64,000 bases of DNA from CAWBCI01 sp963787195 (GCA_963787195.1 CAWBCI010000006.1:97765-161764); one strand, 5' to 3'; counted from the stretch's first letter, positions 8,814 through 17,598 are shown. The notes: generated from the sequence alone by a model not told the origin. Numbers and translations: made by a program.

Positions 8814-9065
8814 TCAGGATTGGACAGCCTCAACTGATTTTATTTCCGGCAATGCTTTCTTTATCGCAGTCTCGACTCCGTTCTTCAGGGTTATGATGCT
8901 GTAAGGACAGGATCCACAAGCTCCGAGGAGTTCTACATTTACAACATTATCATCAGTGATCTCAACGAACTGAATATCACCACCATCTTGTTGAATATAA
9001 GGCCGGATCTGTTCCAGCACATTTCTGACTTTTTGTTCCAGTTCGGGATTTTTTTCAGTACTCAT
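8814..9065 (-). CDS. NifU C-terminal domain (Nfu-type) Fe-S scaffold
   Basis: An 83-residue protein made of the NifU C-terminal domain alone. The cluster-binding CGSC (Cys50 and Cys53) is intact, as is the family motif QQDGGDIQFV. Nfu proteins carry [4Fe-4S] clusters to apo-targets in the cytosol. It lies 26 bp downstream of mrp on the same strand, so the two probably form an Fe-S delivery operon. The stop codon is directly adjacent to that of the convergent nadE, and no separate terminator is visible between them. Confidence 0.93.
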   Translation of the reverse strand: MSTEKNPELEQKVRNVLEQIRPYIQQDGGDIQFVEITDDNVVNVELLGACGSCPYSIITLKNGVETAIKKALPEIKSVEAVQS

Positions 9066-9091
9066 ATATTTAGAATATAATAAGGATTGTT

Positions 9092-10129
9092 TTAATTATT
9101 TTTTTCCAACATTGCCTGAATATTGGTGGCAAGGTTAAGGAATGCCCTGGAGACGGGAGAATTGTCATCCATAGTTATTGGACTACCTGCATCGCCCGAT
9201 TCGCAAATACTTTGTACCAGCGGGATCTCTGCCAGAAGGTTTACCCTGGCATCGTCAGCCAATCGTCTTCCGCCATGTTTACCAAAAATATAATACTTGT
9301 TATCAGGCAATTCGGCCGGAGTGAAATATGACATATTTTCGATAAGTCCGAGTATAGGGACTTTGATATTTTCCTGCTGGAACATGCTGAAAGCTTTGCG
9401 GGCATCGGCCAGGGCCACTTCCTGCGGGGTTGAAACAATGGCAATTCCGTCAATGGGATATTGCTGCACCAGGGTCAGGTGTATGTCGCCGGTTCCGGGG
9501 GGCATATCCACTATCAAAAAATCCAGCTCACCCCATTCCGTATCGTTGAAAAGCTGATTCAAAGCATTGGAAGCCATGGGCCCCCTCCATATAAGCGCCT
9601 GAGAAGGCTCTACGAAAAATCCTACGGATTGTATCTTGATCCCGTACTTTTCAACAGGGATAATTTTCTGGCTTGTACTTTCAGGTGCAAGGCTGGGTTT
9701 CTGGTCCACAACATCAAACATGATCGGGATGGAAGGACCGTAAATATCCGCATCCAGAATACCAACCTTGTTTCCCAACTTATGGAGCGCCACGGCAAGA
9801 TTTGCTGCAACAGTTGATTTCCCGACCCCACCCTTTCCTGAGCCGACAGCGACTATAAATTTAACTCCGGAAAGTGAAACAACCTGTACTTTAAAATCTA
9901 TATGAACTTCAGCTTTTTCATCCACATTATTGTGAATGGCTGCTATACAAAGTTTCTCCAGCACCGGCTGACTCTTTTCATCCGGTTTTTCAAAAGCAAT
10001 GGTAAATGAGATCTTATTACCTTCTACCTTTATATTTTTGACCATATTAAGGGAAATAATGTCATTCCCTTTGGCAAAATACAGAACTTCCTTGAGAGCT
10101 TTATTTATGAGATATTTCTTATTGACCAT
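9092..10129 (-). CDS. Mrp/NBP35-family Fe-S carrier ATPase
   Basis: A 345-residue protein with an N-terminal MIP18/DUF59 domain (1-80) and a ParA-like P-loop domain. The deviant Walker A is GSGKGGVGKST (about 96-106), followed by DADIYGPS and DMPPGTGD. This Mrp/ApbC family binds and transfers Fe-S clusters in an ATP-dependent way. The usual CxxC in the C-terminal half is not present: the segment after ENMSYF reads TPAELPDNKYYIFGKHGG, a form I recall from other Bacteroidota. It is followed by nfu after 26 bp. Confidence 0.93.
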   Translation of the reverse strand: MVNKKYLINKALKEVLYFAKGNDIISLNMVKNIKVEGNKISFTIAFEKPDEKSQPVLEKLCIAAIHNNVDEKAEVHIDFKVQVVSLSGVKFIVAVGSGKGGVGKSTVAANLAVALHKLGNKVGILDADIYGPSIPIMFDVVDQKPSLAPESTSQKIIPVEKYGIKIQSVGFFVEPSQALIWRGPMASNALNQLFNDTEWGELDFLIVDMPPGTGDIHLTLVQQYPIDGIAIVSTPQEVALADARKAFSMFQQENIKVPILGLIENMSYFTPAELPDNKYYIFGKHGGRRLADDARVNLLAEIPLVQSICESGDAGSPITMDDNSPVSRAFLNLATNIQAMLEKNN

Positions 10130-10155
10130 GATCAGATTGAAATTGTTGAGGGAGC

Positions 10156-10163
10156 AAAATTAA
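10156..10163 (-). promoter_or_regulatory. -7 box for mrp-nfu
   Basis: TAATTTTG followed by GC lies 26 bp before the mrp ATG on the minus strand. A TTTG occurs 24 bp further upstream (10188-10191), longer than the ideal spacer. Confidence 0.5.
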
Positions 10164-10217
10164 ATATAAAAAGGATGCACTTGAGACAAAATCGTTCGAA
10201 TGCGAATCTCTATAAGA

Positions 10218-10547
10218 TTAGAGTTCTTCAGAAGGGATCCAGAGAAGATGTTTAAAATTCACGACCTTGTCATTGGAGATTTCAATACCTTCACTTTCCA
10301 GTACTTGCTGCATAATGTCAGGTCCGCCGAAATGATGTTTGCCTGTGAGCATTCCGTTCCGGTTAACTACCCGGTGCGCAGGTACCGGATCAGGTCCTGT
10401 ATGGGATTTATTCATGGCCCAGCCCACCATCCTGGAAGAGATCCGGCTTCCGAGGTACTCAGCAATAGCCCCATAGGTAGTCACCCGTCCATAGGGTACC
10501 TGCCGGACTACTTCATAAACCCGTTCAAAAAAAGATTCATCCTTCAT
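10218..10547 (-). CDS. Alkyltransferase-like protein (MGMT homologue without catalytic Cys)
   Basis: This 109-residue protein matches the C-terminal DNA-binding domain of O6-alkylguanine-DNA alkyltransferase: VPYGRVTTYGAIAEYLG, the helix-turn-helix region and VVNRNG. The active-site PCHR is replaced by PAHR (Pro56-Ala57-His58-Arg59; the codon is GCG). It therefore cannot accept an alkyl group and should be an alkyltransferase-like (ATL) protein. ATLs bind O6-alkylguanine and hand it to nucleotide excision repair. Best-known ATLs have Trp at this place. It overlaps trmB by 11 bp and is probably co-transcribed with it. Confidence 0.9.
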   Translation of the reverse strand: MKDESFFERVYEVVRQVPYGRVTTYGAIAEYLGSRISSRMVGWAMNKSHTGPDPVPAHRVVNRNGMLTGKHHFGGPDIMQQVLESEGIEISNDKVVNFKHLLWIPSEEL

Positions 10548-11211
10548 GTTTTAAACTGAATTCGAGGTATTTGATCTTAGTTTCTTTTGCCAGGAACATC
10601 GACTCATAAAAAGTCTGAACAGCAGTCATATCGCCTTGTATTTGACTTCCGTAAATATCATCTTCAGCGCTGATTAAAGGGTAATTATGACTTTTAACAA
10701 GCGAAAGCGTAAATTCATATAATTCCTGATTATCAGTCTTTAAATGAATGATTCCCCCGTCTTTCATTATTTGGGTATATTTTTTCAGGAAATGAGGTGA
10801 GGTAAGCCTCTTCTTTGCCCTGCTCTGCCTGAGTTGTGGGTCAGGAAAAGTAAGCCAGATCCCGTCAATTTCATTGGCATCAAATAAATCATCGATCAAT
10901 TCGATCTTTGACCTTATAAAAGCCACATTCTTCAATCCTTCCTCCTGAACTGTTTTACAGCCTCTCCATAATCGGGCCCCCTTGATATCCAAGCCGATAT
11001 AATTCATTTCAGGATATTTCTTTGCAAGATAAATAGCATAATCTCCCTTGCCACAACCTAATTCCAGTATGATAGGATGATCATTCCTGAAAAAATCATC
11101 TTGCCATTTGCCTTTCAATGGAAAGCCGGACCTCAGATCGTCGAAAGAGATTTGAAAAAGGTGGTCGAAGCTAAGATTCTCCCGGAACCGCTTCAGTTTC
11201 TTCTTGGCCAC
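10537..11211 (-). CDS. trmB: tRNA (guanine-46-N7)-methyltransferase
   Basis: A 224-residue SAM-dependent methyltransferase that makes m7G46 in the tRNA variable loop. The SAM-binding motif LELGCGKGDYAIYLAKK lies near residues 50-66 and the family signature WLTFPDPQ near 119-126, followed by a basic stretch (RAKKRLTSPHF). Length is normal. It lies 48 bp after the HU/SPOR gene and overlaps the downstream ATL gene, as part of a minus-strand run that starts with the deoxynucleoside kinase. Confidence 0.95.
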   Translation of the reverse strand: MAKKKLKRFRENLSFDHLFQISFDDLRSGFPLKGKWQDDFFRNDHPIILELGCGKGDYAIYLAKKYPEMNYIGLDIKGARLWRGCKTVQEEGLKNVAFIRSKIELIDDLFDANEIDGIWLTFPDPQLRQSRAKKRLTSPHFLKKYTQIMKDGGIIHLKTDNQELYEFTLSLVKSHNYPLISAEDDIYGSQIQGDMTAVQTFYESMFLAKETKIKYLEFSLKHEG

Positions 11212-11259
11212 TTTAAGTTTAAATTGATTTTATTTATTTACTGAATGGAATTAATGCTC

Positions 11260-12357
11260 TCAGTATTTTAACAGCCAGGCTGAAGGATTTGCCTCTGACT
11301 TGATCTTTTCCAGGAAAACGACTGCTTCAGATCTGAGCCCGAATTGCCGGTAACTTACCCTGTATTGTCCCGACCTGTTTTGCCCGGCTATCTCAGGATA
11401 GTATCCCTGGCTTTGTAAGTCTTCAATGAATCTTTGGGCATTTTCCTTCTCCAGGAATGCCCCTCCGATCACAAAATATTTTCCGGATGGGGGAAGTATT
11501 ATTGGTTCGGATTGAATAAAAGTTTTTTCAGCGGATATGTCCTTATCCTGAAGAGCTTCTCCGTCTGAAGCTATAAATGAATCTTTTTCCATCTCCGGCT
11601 GAACACGATGTTCCCCTATAGCCGTGCTTTTTCCGGATTCTGGTATACTGACAATAGCCTTATAAGGTGTCATATCCGTGACTTTATCTTCATTCAGATT
11701 AAAAGTTTTTTCCGGCGATGACGCTTCCTTAGAGAAGATATCTGTGATAATTCCGGAATAATTGGTATAAGCTTGTCTGAAGGAATCCGGAATAATGATC
11801 CCCCAAAGCAGGAAAAGCATCACAGGAATAGCCGCAATAATGGTCCTCTTAACGGATTTCGGCAAACGCTGCGCAATTCTTTCGGGTCTCCGATCCACTG
11901 GCTGAGAATAGGACCTGCGCCGGGCTTCTTCTTTTCTGATGGGGAAGGCAATAAAAGAGTTCAATCCATATGCCCCGGAATAGTAGTTCACTGTAAGATC
12001 GGGCTGGAAATATAAAGTTTCATCGACACCCGGGTGGAATGTGCCGATTTTATCCAGTTTATAGATTTTATTCCGGGATAGTTCTTCCCGGATTTCAAGT
12101 TCGTATTTTTCTACCTGTTTTTTGGCTTCACCGTAACTTAAGTTCTCAGCCCTGGAAATTGTGTTGAGTAAAAGCCCGTCGTCATTCAGCAGCAATGAGT
12201 TAAATGAAATTTTTCGCGCGGGAGGGGAGAAGCGGTGATTTTCCGGGTGTATAACAGCCGGCACATTGTGGCAGATAAAACCACCGAAACCGGGTATGAT
12301 CACACAGTCATATTCGTATATCAGATTTCTTAAATAGTATTCTATAGTGCGTGTCAT
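11260..12357 (-). CDS. HU-CCDC81 and SPOR domain membrane protein
   Basis: A 365-residue bitopic protein. Residues 1-60 match the first bacterial HU-CCDC81 domain (IIPGFGGFI) and about 60-135 the second (YKLDKIGTFH). A transmembrane segment lies at about 172-190 (IIAAIPVMLFLLWGI). A variable linker leads to a C-terminal SPOR domain (about 290-365, starting GKYFVIGGAFLEKENA), which in other proteins binds denuded septal peptidoglycan. This architecture is typical of Bacteroidota. A role at the division site is an inference from the SPOR domain. It has kdsB upstream and trmB downstream. Confidence 0.88.
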   Translation of the reverse strand: MTRTIEYYLRNLIYEYDCVIIPGFGGFICHNVPAVIHPENHRFSPPARKISFNSLLLNDDGLLLNTISRAENLSYGEAKKQVEKYELEIREELSRNKIYKLDKIGTFHPGVDETLYFQPDLTVNYYSGAYGLNSFIAFPIRKEEARRRSYSQPVDRRPERIAQRLPKSVKRTIIAAIPVMLFLLWGIIIPDSFRQAYTNYSGIITDIFSKEASSPEKTFNLNEDKVTDMTPYKAIVSIPESGKSTAIGEHRVQPEMEKDSFIASDGEALQDKDISAEKTFIQSEPIILPPSGKYFVIGGAFLEKENAQRFIEDLQSQGYYPEIAGQNRSGQYRVSYRQFGLRSEAVVFLEKIKSEANPSAWLLKY

Positions 12358-12408
12358 AAACTAATTAAACCTTGTAATTGGCGAAAGTACGATATACCGT
12401 CCTTTTTA

Positions 12409-13155
12409 TCAAGGAGTGTTAGTAATTTTTAATAAATCCTCCGGAGTGTCGATCGCGATGTTTTCAGTGTCGGTCAAGGCCGTTCTGATCCTGTAAGTAT
12501 TCTCCATCCAGCGAAGTTGCTCCAGCGACTCCGCGGATTCAAGGGGCGTTTCTTTCAGATCACAAATCTTTTTCAGTATATCAGCCCGGTAACCATAAAT
12601 ACCGATATGCTTATAATATGTATGATTCCTCAGTAAATCGCCTTCAGTGACTCCTCTTTGAAAAGGGATGACAGCCCGGCTGAAGTATAAAGCTTCAAAA
12701 CCGGAGTCTATAACAACTTTTACAACATTTGGGTTCAGGAGTTCTTCCAGGCTGGTAATTTTTTTAATGAGAGTTGCAATTCCAGCCCCATTTTCAAGCA
12801 GTCCGACTACAGAAGCGATCTGTTCCGGTTTTATGAAAGGTTCGTCGCCCTGAATATTCACGACGAAATCAAAATGAGCCTTGCCTGATTCTTCCATTTT
12901 CAGCAATGTTTCCCTGCAGCGCTCAGTACCGCTTCGGTGGAGCGGGGAGGTCAACATCACATTTCCGCCGAAAGCGCTCACATGCTTTATTATACGCTCA
13001 TCATCCGTGGCTATAATAACTTTCTCTATCCCGGCAGTCTTTAAGGCCTGTTCATAGACCCGCCGGATCATGGATTTACCCGATATCATTGCAAGGGGTT
13101 TACCCGGGAATCGGGTAGATGCATAACGGGCAGGGATAATTCCAAGCGTCTTCAT
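12409..13155 (-). CDS. kdsB: 3-deoxy-manno-octulosonate cytidylyltransferase
   Basis: A 248-residue enzyme that activates Kdo as CMP-Kdo for lipopolysaccharide inner core synthesis in the cytosol. The nucleotide-binding motif IIPARYASTRFPGKPL is at the N-terminus and NIQGDEPFI near residue 99. Length matches the family. It lies 27 bp after the deoxynucleoside kinase gene and 51 bp before the HU/SPOR gene, all on the minus strand. Its presence shows a Gram-negative envelope with Kdo-containing LPS. Confidence 0.96.
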   Translation of the reverse strand: MKTLGIIPARYASTRFPGKPLAMISGKSMIRRVYEQALKTAGIEKVIIATDDERIIKHVSAFGGNVMLTSPLHRSGTERCRETLLKMEESGKAHFDFVVNIQGDEPFIKPEQIASVVGLLENGAGIATLIKKITSLEELLNPNVVKVVIDSGFEALYFSRAVIPFQRGVTEGDLLRNHTYYKHIGIYGYRADILKKICDLKETPLESAESLEQLRWMENTYRIRTALTDTENIAIDTPEDLLKITNTP

Positions 13156-13182
13156 TCAGGATAATAAGAATTAATGTGAGGA

Positions 13183-13797
13183 TCAGAATAAACCATGGAT
13201 CTCGGCCTGTATGTTTTCAATGATAAATCCGAGGTCTTTTGGGTTTTCTTCAAATTTGATTTCATCTACATGTACGATCAACAATTTTCCGGCCTTATAA
13301 CGGTTAATCCATGCTTCATAACGTTCGTTAAGGCTTTTCAGGTAGTCGATCCGGATGGATTCTTCATAGACCCTTCCTCTTTTCTGTATTTGAGAAACCA
13401 GGTTTGGTACACTGGATTTTAAGTATATCAATAAATCGGGAGGTTGTATAAAGGAACTCATCAATTCAAACAAGGCACTGTAATTTTCAAAATCCCTTGT
13501 CTCCATCAGGTTCATTTCATGAAGGTTAGGAGCGAAAATATTAGCATCTTCATAAATCGTTCTGTCCTGTATGACGGTTTTATTCCCGGCTCTTATATTG
13601 ACGATCTGCCGGAAGCGGCTGTTTAGAAAATAGATTTGCAGGTTGAAAGACCAGCGCTGCATATCTTCATAAAAACTATTCAGGTATGGGTTTGATTCCA
13701 CATCCTCGAAATGGGGTTCCCATCCGAAGTGTTTAGCTAAAAGTTTGGTAAGAGTTGTCTTTCCGGCTCCGATATTTCCTGCTACTGCAATGTGCAT
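13183..13797 (-). CDS. Deoxynucleoside kinase
   Basis: A 204-residue kinase of the dNK/dGK-dCK family that phosphorylates deoxynucleosides to monophosphates for salvage. The P-loop is GNIGAGKTT (residues 7-15), the conserved QDRTIYEDANIF lies near 77-88, and the LID-like segment KRGRVYEE near 140. Substrate preference (deoxyadenosine, deoxyguanosine or other) cannot be read from sequence alone. It is the first gene of a probable minus-strand operon with kdsB, the HU/SPOR protein and trmB. No strong promoter box was found in the 114 bp upstream. Confidence 0.92.
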   Translation of the reverse strand: MHIAVAGNIGAGKTTLTKLLAKHFGWEPHFEDVESNPYLNSFYEDMQRWSFNLQIYFLNSRFRQIVNIRAGNKTVIQDRTIYEDANIFAPNLHEMNLMETRDFENYSALFELMSSFIQPPDLLIYLKSSVPNLVSQIQKRGRVYEESIRIDYLKSLNERYEAWINRYKAGKLLIVHVDEIKFEENPKDLGFIIENIQAEIHGLF

Positions 13798-13911
13798 AAT
13801 GATCTTTTATTATTACTGATTTTTTGAAAGCTAAAATTAAACAAATATTGATGTTCTCCTGAAATAAAGCCTTACAGCTTATCAACATTGCCCGGTTTTT
13901 TTAGCACGATT

Positions 13912-15420
13912 TCATAATAGTTTCATAATCTCTTCGATGTATTTCCGGTCATTTGAAAGGCGGGGGACTTTATATTGCCCACCCAATCTGCCTTTGGACT
14001 TAAGCCACCTATAAAAAGTCATAGAAGGAACTTTCCTGACCAATGGTTCCCTGAGTATCATATTCTGATACCTCTTGGCTTCATAATCCGAATTAAGTGA
14101 TTTAAGAGCATTGTCAAGGGTTTCAGCGAAATAATTAAGGTCGTCAGGTTCTGTTTCGAATTCTATCAGCCATTCGTGGGCTGCATTTTTATTATCTCCA
14201 AAATATATGGGGGCGGCGGTATAATCACTTACTACAGCATGGGTTTTTCTGCAGGCAATTAAAATCGCTTTTTCAGCATTATCAATAATCACCTCTTCCC
14301 CGACCGCGTTGATAAAATTCTTTGTCCTCCCCGTTATTTTTATCCTGTAAGGGTTAAGCGAAGTAAAGATGATAGTATCACCTATTATATAACGCCATAA
14401 TCCTGCATTGGTTGAAATCACCATAGCATAATTGATGTCTTGCCGAACTTCATGAAGTCCGAGCACTTTTGGGTCTTCCTTATCTAACTCATTTACAGGT
14501 ATAAATTCATAATAAATTCCATAGTCCAGCATCAGAAGCATGGCTTTTGAAGAAGATCTGTCCTGAAGTCCGAAAAAACCTTCGGATGCATTATAGGTTT
14601 CCATGTAATTCATGGAAGAAGAAGGAATGAGCTTTTTGAACTGTTCAATATAGGGAGTGAAATTCACACCTCCATGAAAGTACACCTCCAGGTTTGGCCA
14701 TACTTCCAGGATATTCATCTTTCCGGTTTTTTCCAGGATACGCTTCAATAGTAAGAGCATCCATGATGGCACACCGGAAAGGTTCGTTACGTTATGGGGG
14801 ATAGTATCCTCTGCCAGTTTCTCTATTTTTGCTTCCCATTCACTCATAAGTGCAACTGATTTCTTGGGGACTCTGATGAATTCGGCCCAGAAGGGGAGGT
14901 TTTCAATAATGATGGCACTCAGGTCACCATAATAGGAAGCATTGTTTATTTCATTGATGGTATGGCTGCCACCCATTGCCAGACCCCGTCCGTCGAAAAG
15001 GGCCGTGTTGGGAAAGTTGTTGACATACAGTGAGAGCATATCCTTGCCGCCCTTGAAATGACATTCTTCCAAAGCTTCCGTACTCACCGGTATAAATTTG
15101 CTTTTATCGCTCGTTGTCCCTGAAGATTTGGCAAACCATAAAATATCTGAGGGCCATAATAGGTTCTGTTCCCCGAGGCGCAGTTTTTCAATATAAGGTT
15201 TCAGCGACTCATAGTTATTCAGGGGAACCCTCTCCTTGTATTGTTCAACAGATTGTATACTCCGGTAATCATATTTCCTGCCCCATTCCGTGTCCTTTGC
15301 AGTAATAATAAGTTTTTTAAACCATTCAGACTGAACCTCATGTGGATATTTCATGAATAATTCAATCTGATGTATCCTTTTTTTAATTACCCAATTCAAT
15401 ACAGAATTGATCAGAGCCAT
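13912..15420 (-). CDS. GH3-family (auxin-responsive promoter type) acyl-adenylate enzyme
   Basis: A 502-residue protein of the GH3 family (PF03321), with ATP-binding motif AKSSGTTSDKSKFIP near residue 93 and the C-terminal-domain motif GRTKNFINAVGEEV near 365. Plant GH3 proteins adenylate carboxylic acids such as indole acetate and conjugate them to amino acids. Bacteroidota carry homologues whose substrate is not known to me. Length is close to plant forms, so both domains are present. It is divergent from ispE across a 140-bp gap with a -7 box at 15452-15459. Confidence 0.88.
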   Translation of the reverse strand: MALINSVLNWVIKKRIHQIELFMKYPHEVQSEWFKKLIITAKDTEWGRKYDYRSIQSVEQYKERVPLNNYESLKPYIEKLRLGEQNLLWPSDILWFAKSSGTTSDKSKFIPVSTEALEECHFKGGKDMLSLYVNNFPNTALFDGRGLAMGGSHTINEINNASYYGDLSAIIIENLPFWAEFIRVPKKSVALMSEWEAKIEKLAEDTIPHNVTNLSGVPSWMLLLLKRILEKTGKMNILEVWPNLEVYFHGGVNFTPYIEQFKKLIPSSSMNYMETYNASEGFFGLQDRSSSKAMLLMLDYGIYYEFIPVNELDKEDPKVLGLHEVRQDINYAMVISTNAGLWRYIIGDTIIFTSLNPYRIKITGRTKNFINAVGEEVIIDNAEKAILIACRKTHAVVSDYTAAPIYFGDNKNAAHEWLIEFETEPDDLNYFAETLDNALKSLNSDYEAKRYQNMILREPLVRKVPSMTFYRWLKSKGRLGGQYKVPRLSNDRKYIEEIMKLL

Positions 15421-15451
15421 AATTTTATCTTCAGGAAATATGAATGATTTT

Positions 15452-15459
15452 CAAAAATA
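15452..15459 (-). promoter_or_regulatory. -7 box for the GH3-family gene
   Basis: TATTTTTG on the minus strand matches TAnnTTTG and lies 31 bp before the ATG at 15420. No clear TTTG is seen 19-21 bp upstream. Confidence 0.45.
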
Positions 15460-15548
15460 CAATATAAAACGACAGCATGAGGCCCTTAGACTGAATTTTG
15501 GCTTGAGGAGATTTTTTCCCTGTCACTGTTAATTCCCGTAGGATTCCT

Positions 15549-15556
15549 TAAATTTG
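15549..15556 (+). promoter_or_regulatory. -7 box directly before ispE
   Basis: TAAATTTG ends only 4 bp before the ATG at 15561, so the predicted transcript would start at or next to the start codon. The -33 element is weak. Confidence 0.45.
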
Positions 15557-15560
15557 GTCC

Positions 15561-16385
15561 ATGATCGTTTTTCCAAATGCTAAAATTAATCTTGGCTTAA
15601 AGATTGTTTCGAGAAGACACGATGGCTATCATAATATTGAAACGGTCTTTTTGCCCATATCTTTCAGGGATGCACTTGAGATAATACCCGCCTCGGGGAA
15701 TTCATCCTCTATCAGCATTTCAGGCATGGAAATCCCCGGCAATCCGGCTCAGAATCTTTGTCTCAAAGCCTGGGAATTGTTGAATCGGGATTTTTCTATA
15801 GATCCGCTTGATTTCCATCTGTATAAGAATATACCACCCGGGTCCGGACTGGGTGGTGGATCATCCGATGCTGCCTTTACACTTAGAATGTTAAGAGATT
15901 ATTTTCAGTTAGCTGTATCGGATGATGATATGGAAGTATATGCCAGGCAGCTGGGGAGCGATTGTGCATTTTTTATCCGCAATTACCCGCTTTTTGCAGA
16001 AGGGAAGGGGGATGTTTTTTCGAATATTCATTTTAAATTGAAGAAATTCATAGTCCTGGTTATTCCTCCAATTCATATAAATACTGCCGAAGCATATAAA
16101 CTGGTGATTCCCGGAAAAAATCAAGGCAGTTTAAGGGAAATACTGGCAGGGCCATCTAATACCTGGAAAGATCGATTGCTGAACGATTTTGAAAGCCCCC
16201 TTATAGATAAATTTCCAATGATAGCTAAGATCAAGCAAGTTTTATATAGTGCCGGTGCTGAATATGCTTCTATGAGCGGAAGTGGTTCTGCGGTATTCGG
16301 ATTGTTTAATGAAGAAGCTCTTAATCTCCCTTCCCTTCCTGATTGTAAAGTTTGGAAAGGACAGCTTGATTTTGGAGATGAATAA
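15561..16385 (+). CDS. ispE: 4-diphosphocytidyl-2-C-methyl-D-erythritol kinase
   Basis: A 274-residue GHMP kinase of the methylerythritol phosphate pathway to isoprenoids. The N-terminal motif NAKINLGLKI and the ATP loop PPGSGLGGGSSDAAF (near residue 94) are both intact, and MSGSGSAVFGLF near 232 is the third GHMP motif. The family is usually 270-290 residues, so it is full length. It is alone on its strand between GH3 and lptG/F, and its stop is 10 bp from the convergent permease stop. A possible leaderless start is discussed in the findings. Confidence 0.95.
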   Translation: MIVFPNAKINLGLKIVSRRHDGYHNIETVFLPISFRDALEIIPASGNSSSISISGMEIPGNPAQNLCLKAWELLNRDFSIDPLDFHLYKNIPPGSGLGGGSSDAAFTLRMLRDYFQLAVSDDDMEVYARQLGSDCAFFIRNYPLFAEGKGDVFSNIHFKLKKFIVLVIPPIHINTAEAYKLVIPGKNQGSLREILAGPSNTWKDRLLNDFESPLIDKFPMIAKIKQVLYSAGAEYASMSGSGSAVFGLFNEEALNLPSLPDCKVWKGQLDFGDE

Positions 16386-16395
16386 ATGGCCGGAT

Positions 16396-17472
16396 TTACT
16401 TTGGAGCTGTTTTGAGTAAGTATAATCCAAGTGCACCGAAGAGAATATTGGGGATCCAGGCTGCAAGCATAGGTGAAAGGTTCCCATAAGTGGCAAAGAC
16501 GGTTGATATCCTCATGAACAGGATAAATGAAAAGGTGATCAATATCCCCAGACCCAGGTGCATTCCTATTCCTCCCCGAATCTTGCGGCTGGAAAGAGAT
16601 ACCCCGATGAGTGTGAGCACCAGGGTAGCAAAGGGGGATGCAATACGCGTATTTTTTTCGACTTCATAAAATACAACATCATCCGAACCTTTGAGTTTTT
16701 CTTTTGCAATATATTGACGCAATTCTGTAAAATTCATTTCCTCGTAATTCTCTTTCTGTATATATAAATCGGTAGGTTTGAGGTTCAAAGTAGTGTCCAT
16801 GGATGCTCCCTTGCTGATTATTTCATGAAGACCATTGATACGCCGGATAGTATAAGCGTCAATCGTCCAACGGCTTTCGGTACTGTCCCATGTAATCCGC
16901 TCCCCGCTTAGCTTATAAATCATTTTATTGTCTTTGAACCTTTCAAGGCTGAATTTATAGCCTGTCTTGTTTTTCATGTTAAAACTTTCAACATAGGCAA
17001 AAGTTCCCGGATTTATCTGAAAATGAATATTCTGGTCCTTATCTTTCTCAAGGTTTTCAATATAACGGTCCTTGAATAGTCTTCGTTTCTGATTTGTTTT
17101 GGGGATTAGAAAATTTGAAAGATAAAATGACATGATGGCAAGGAAGATAGCTGAAATAAAATATGGCCTCAGCATTCGGTAATAACTGATCCCGCTGCTC
17201 AGAATAGCAACGATCTCAGAATTGGCGGCCATTTTTGAGGTAAAGAATATAACCGAAATAAAAGTAAAGAGGTAAGAGAATAGATTTACAAAATAAGGGA
17301 TGAAATTCAGATAATAATCGAAGATAATGGCATGTAAAGGGGCTTTCTTTTCTATGAATTCATCTATATTTTCCGAAACATCGAAGATGATCACTATTAT
17401 GATCAGAAGGGAAATTGCATAGAAGAATGTCCCAAGAAATTTGCGTATGATATAAATGTCAATCTTCTTCAT
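16396..17472 (-). CDS. LptF/LptG-family lipopolysaccharide export permease
   Basis: A 358-residue inner-membrane protein of the YjgP/YjgQ family (PF03739). Three transmembrane segments lie in the first 120 residues, then a periplasmic domain of about 150 residues, then three more from about 275 to 355. With LptB this family extracts LPS from the inner membrane and passes it to LptC/LptA. Whether it is LptF or LptG cannot be decided here, since Bacteroidota have two paralogues. It lies 126 bp downstream of tgt on the same strand, a pairing frequent in this phylum. Confidence 0.9.
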   Translation of the reverse strand: MKKIDIYIIRKFLGTFFYAISLLIIIVIIFDVSENIDEFIEKKAPLHAIIFDYYLNFIPYFVNLFSYLFTFISVIFFTSKMAANSEIVAILSSGISYYRMLRPYFISAIFLAIMSFYLSNFLIPKTNQKRRLFKDRYIENLEKDKDQNIHFQINPGTFAYVESFNMKNKTGYKFSLERFKDNKMIYKLSGERITWDSTESRWTIDAYTIRRINGLHEIISKGASMDTTLNLKPTDLYIQKENYEEMNFTELRQYIAKEKLKGSDDVVFYEVEKNTRIASPFATLVLTLIGVSLSSRKIRGGIGMHLGLGILITFSFILFMRISTVFATYGNLSPMLAAWIPNILFGALGLYLLKTAPK

Positions 17473-17598
17473 TCAGAAGGATTAGTGTGAATGTGGCAAA
17501 TTTACTAAAAAAGTGGACGAAGGCCCGGAGCGTTCAATGCCAAACGCCAAAATAGGGACAATATTTCTTTTGTATGTCAATGCCCTTTCTTTCAATTA

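Noticed and set aside
10190..10220. TTCGAATGCGAATC resembling a tRNA T-arm
   Set aside because: No acceptor, D or anticodon stems flank it; it is the gap between mrp and the ATL gene.
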